From Acidobacteriota bacterium (GTDB lineage: Bacteria; Acidobacteriota; UBA890), in NCBI GenBank assembly GCA_030609765.1, contig JAUWTE010000014.1, positions 1-16,181 on the forward strand: a DNA stretch of 16,181 nucleotides. Reading direction: 5' to 3'. Made by a program: the position numbers and the translations under genes. Below, piece after piece: positions 14,814 to 16,181 of this stretch (position 1 is the stretch's first letter; every line of letters starts with the position of its first letter). Below the pieces are notes generated by a model, which did not search any database, was not told the origin of the DNA, and saw only the letters and a program-made list of their open reading frames with translations.

Positions 14814-14831
14814 CGTCGAGGAGATTCGACG
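14814..14831. promoter_or_regulatory. 6-6-6 inverted repeat enclosing the Crp/Fnr ribosome-binding site
   Basis: CGTCGA (14814-14819), six bases, TCGACG (14826-14831), directly abutting the ATG. As RNA the hairpin places most of the ribosome-binding site (GAGGAG, 14818-14823) in its loop and left arm. As DNA the two half-sites with a 6-bp spacer have the geometry of Crp-family operators (half-site, N6, half-site), so it may be an autoregulatory site of the regulator it precedes. Confidence 0.5.
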
Positions 14832-15560
14832 ATGCAATCAGCACTCGCAGTTTCCCAGGCGAAGTATTGGCACCTCCGGCAGGTTGATTTGTTCAGCGGT
14901 CTGGCTAGCGCCGAGGTACGTCGACTCGGTGAGTTGGTCGACACAGAGCTCCGCGAGCAGGGAGAAGTGATCTACCGCGTGGGCGATCTCAGCGACACGA
15001 TCTATGTGTTGAAGTCAGGGAAGATCAAGCTGTCGCGCACCTCCGAAGACGGTAAGGAGATGATTCTCTACTACATCCGTCCTGGCGAGGTTTTCGGTGA
15101 AGTAGCCATTACGGGGCAAGAGCTTCGCAACGGCACCGCGACAGTCGTAGAGGATGCATTCATGTGCTCTATACGACGTGACGACCTGGAGGAATACCTG
15201 GGGCGCATTCCCGGATTGGCCCTGGAATTCTCGCGCATCATCGGCCGGCGAAAGCAGCAGATCGAGAGCCGCGTGATCGACCTTGTCAGCAAGGATGTCC
15301 GCACGCGGCTGGCCCAAGCCCTCTCCGAACTGGCGACCGATTTCGGATGCGAGGCAGAACGAGGAACACTGATTGACCTGCCTTTGACCCAGTCGGATCT
15401 GGCGCAGCTTGTCGGGTCAACGCGCGAGACCACCAGCACCGTTTTCAACGAGTTTCGCCGTAACGGATTGGTGGATTCTGAAGGAAGATCCATCTGGGTA
15501 CTGGATCCCGAGGCGCTGATCGACTATTCCTGGGACCAGCGGGCGGGCAAAGCAGCCTGA
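14832..15560 (+). CDS. Crp/Fnr family transcriptional regulator
   Basis: Cytosolic dimeric regulator, 242 residues. An N-terminal cyclic-nucleotide-binding-type beta-roll (about 17-130) reads LFSGLASAEVRRLGEL, YRVGDLSDTIYVLKSGKIKL and RPGEVFGEVAI. A long dimerisation helix follows (about 130-160), then a winged helix-turn-helix (about 163-230) with LPLTQSDLAQLVGSTRETTS. Recognition-helix residues R198 and E199 match the DNA-contacting Arg-Glu of Crp; the next key Arg is T203. The phosphate-binding Arg-Ser of cAMP binders is not seen after GEVAI, and there is no N-terminal cysteine cluster, so neither cAMP nor an Fnr-type iron-sulfur cluster is indicated. The ATG has GAGGAG 8 bases upstream, held inside an inverted repeat. 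It is 28 bases before the selenocysteine-type redoxin gene and probably regulates or is co-transcribed with it. Confidence 0.93.
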   Translation: MQSALAVSQAKYWHLRQVDLFSGLASAEVRRLGELVDTELREQGEVIYRVGDLSDTIYVLKSGKIKLSRTSEDGKEMILYYIRPGEVFGEVAITGQELRNGTATVVEDAFMCSIRRDDLEEYLGRIPGLALEFSRIIGRRKQQIESRVIDLVSKDVRTRLAQALSELATDFGCEAERGTLIDLPLTQSDLAQLVGSTRETTSTVFNEFRRNGLVDSEGRSIWVLDPEALIDYSWDQRAGKAA

Positions 15561-15588
15561 AACTTCGACCAGAAACGGGGAACAGCTG

Positions 15589-16181
15589 ATGGCAGACGCG
15601 CGACGTGAGCAACGAGGTCCCGAGTATCGGTTACTGATCACTGGTTTGTTGCTCACCGCTGCTGCGGTCATGAGCCCGGCGTCTGCGCTGGATGCCGCCG
15701 CCGGGACACTCCCTGCCAGCCCGAACTCGTCAAGGTCTGAAGCGGTGCCGCCGCAGACCGCCGTGCAAGTCGGCTCTGAAGCACCTGACATTGCCCTGGA
15801 TTCAATTGACGGCGATGCGTTACGCCTGAGCGATCTGAAGGGTGAGAAGAATGTCATCGTTGTCTTCTTCCGCGGCACCTGGTGACCGTACTGCCGCACG
15901 CAGCTCGGCGAGCTGCAAGGCGCCATCGAATCCATTCAGGCCACTGAGACCGTTGTCTGGGCCATCGCTCATGACGACACTGAGAAGCTGCGCGAGCTTC
16001 GCGACGCCCAGGGAGCGGACCTCACGTTCCTGGTTGATCCGGGCGCCAGCGCGATCCGACAGTACGGGATTTTCAACGAGGATGATTCCCGCGAGCGGGA
16101 GATTCCTCATCCGGCAACACTGGTGATCGACAAGGAAGGGATCGTGCGCTACCTGCGGATCGACGTGGATTACAGTGAGCG
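15589..16181 (+). CDS. Exported peroxiredoxin-like protein, probable selenoprotein (TGA = Sec99), cut by window end
   Basis: Thiol/selenol redox enzyme of the AhpC/TSA-redoxin superfamily. The ATG at 15589 has only a weak GGGGA upstream. Residues 14-34 form a hydrophobic signal segment, so the protein is probably periplasmic or anchored. The redoxin domain begins near residue 62 (VGSEAPDIALDSIDG, then LRLSDLKGEKNVIVVFFRGTW). At codon 99 (15883-15885) is TGA, followed in the same frame by PYCRTQLGELQ. Homologues read W-C-P-Y-C here, so the TGA replaces the peroxidatic/CxxC cysteine and C102 is the resolving partner. The frame then stays open for 98 more codons with family features (TFLVDPGASAIRQYGI, IPHPATLVIDKEGIVRYLRID) to the right edge. 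A hairpin of SECIS type follows the TGA. Selenocysteine is much more likely than a broken gene; the C-terminus lies outside the window. Confidence 0.87.
15883..15916 (+). other. Candidate bacterial SECIS element with in-frame TGA
   Basis: After the TGA (15883-15885), GCAGCTC (15900-15906) pairs perfectly with GAGCTGC (15910-15916) around the loop GGC. The loop begins 21 bases after the TGA and its first base is G. These values fit the bacterial SECIS rules as I know them: a loop of 3-14 bases with G in the first two positions, about 16-37 bases from the codon. A small lower stem (15893-15895 with 15919-15921) is also possible. SelB would bind here to deliver Sec-tRNA. Confidence 0.75.

Noticed and set aside
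14832..15560. Fnr-type oxygen sensor.
   Set aside because: There is no N-terminal cysteine cluster; the few cysteines are scattered, so an iron-sulfur cluster of Fnr type is not supported.
15589..15885. Redoxin gene as a pseudogene with a nonsense mutation.
   Set aside because: The stop is specifically TGA, exactly at the catalytic cysteine, with a SECIS-like hairpin in place and an undamaged frame afterwards. A random nonsense mutation would rarely meet all of these.
15842..16126. + strand open frame of 94 residues overlapping the redoxin gene in another frame, and the idea that the redoxin gene ends at 15885.
   Set aside because: The Ser/Arg-rich product is a frame shadow. The TGA-spanning frame carries the real redoxin-domain sequence on both sides.

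Overview
The window comes from a GC-rich, Gram-negative (diderm) bacterium. CpoB/YbgF, several exported proteins and lipoproteins, an ECF sigma factor paired with an NrsF-type (DUF1109) membrane anti-sigma factor, and a textbook sigma-54 promoter all point that way. The 150-residue recombinase-tail-like protein and the 79-residue zinc-ribbon protein resemble small proteins I associate with Acidobacteriota, so that phylum is my best guess. It is an inference by eye, not a proven assignment. I see no rRNA, tRNA, CRISPR array, insertion sequence or phage module, and no gene-free stretch longer than about 210 bases.

Layout. (1) 181-2675, + strand: a secreted M28 carboxypeptidase Q-like peptidase, then an exported TPR protein. 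(2) 2698-7589, - strand: a four-gene envelope cluster, transcribed as cpoB, an M49-type zinc peptidase lipoprotein, an M23/LytM peptidase with an SH3 domain, and a family 2 glycosyltransferase. (3) 7788-9026, + strand: a PLP enzyme of the diaminopropionate ammonia-lyase type. (4) 9033-9786, - strand: two small genes, a zinc ribbon and a protein with a serine-recombinase C-terminal-like segment, behind a sigma-54 promoter. (5) 9995-13279, + strand: an inositol-monophosphatase family enzyme, then a 782-residue protein that joins an EgtD-like methyltransferase to an EgtB-like DinB/FGE half. (6) 13420-14670, + strand: an ECF sigma factor and its NrsF-type anti-sigma factor. (7) 14832 to the right edge, + strand: a Crp/Fnr regulator behind a highly structured leader, then an exported peroxiredoxin-like gene.

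The strongest discovery is that last gene. An in-frame TGA at 15883-15885 sits exactly where the first cysteine of the family's W-C-P-Y-C motif belongs. The frame stays open and family-like to the window edge, and a 7-bp hairpin with a GGC loop starts 14 bases after the TGA. This is the signature of a selenocysteine-containing redox protein, which a standard gene caller would cut off at residue 98.

Other points of note: the EgtD-EgtB-like fusion appears to have lost all three iron-binding histidines of its DinB domain; the Crp/Fnr gene has mutually exclusive hairpins in its leader, one looping the ribosome-binding site; and the recombinase-tail-like gene has a perfect sigma-54 promoter.
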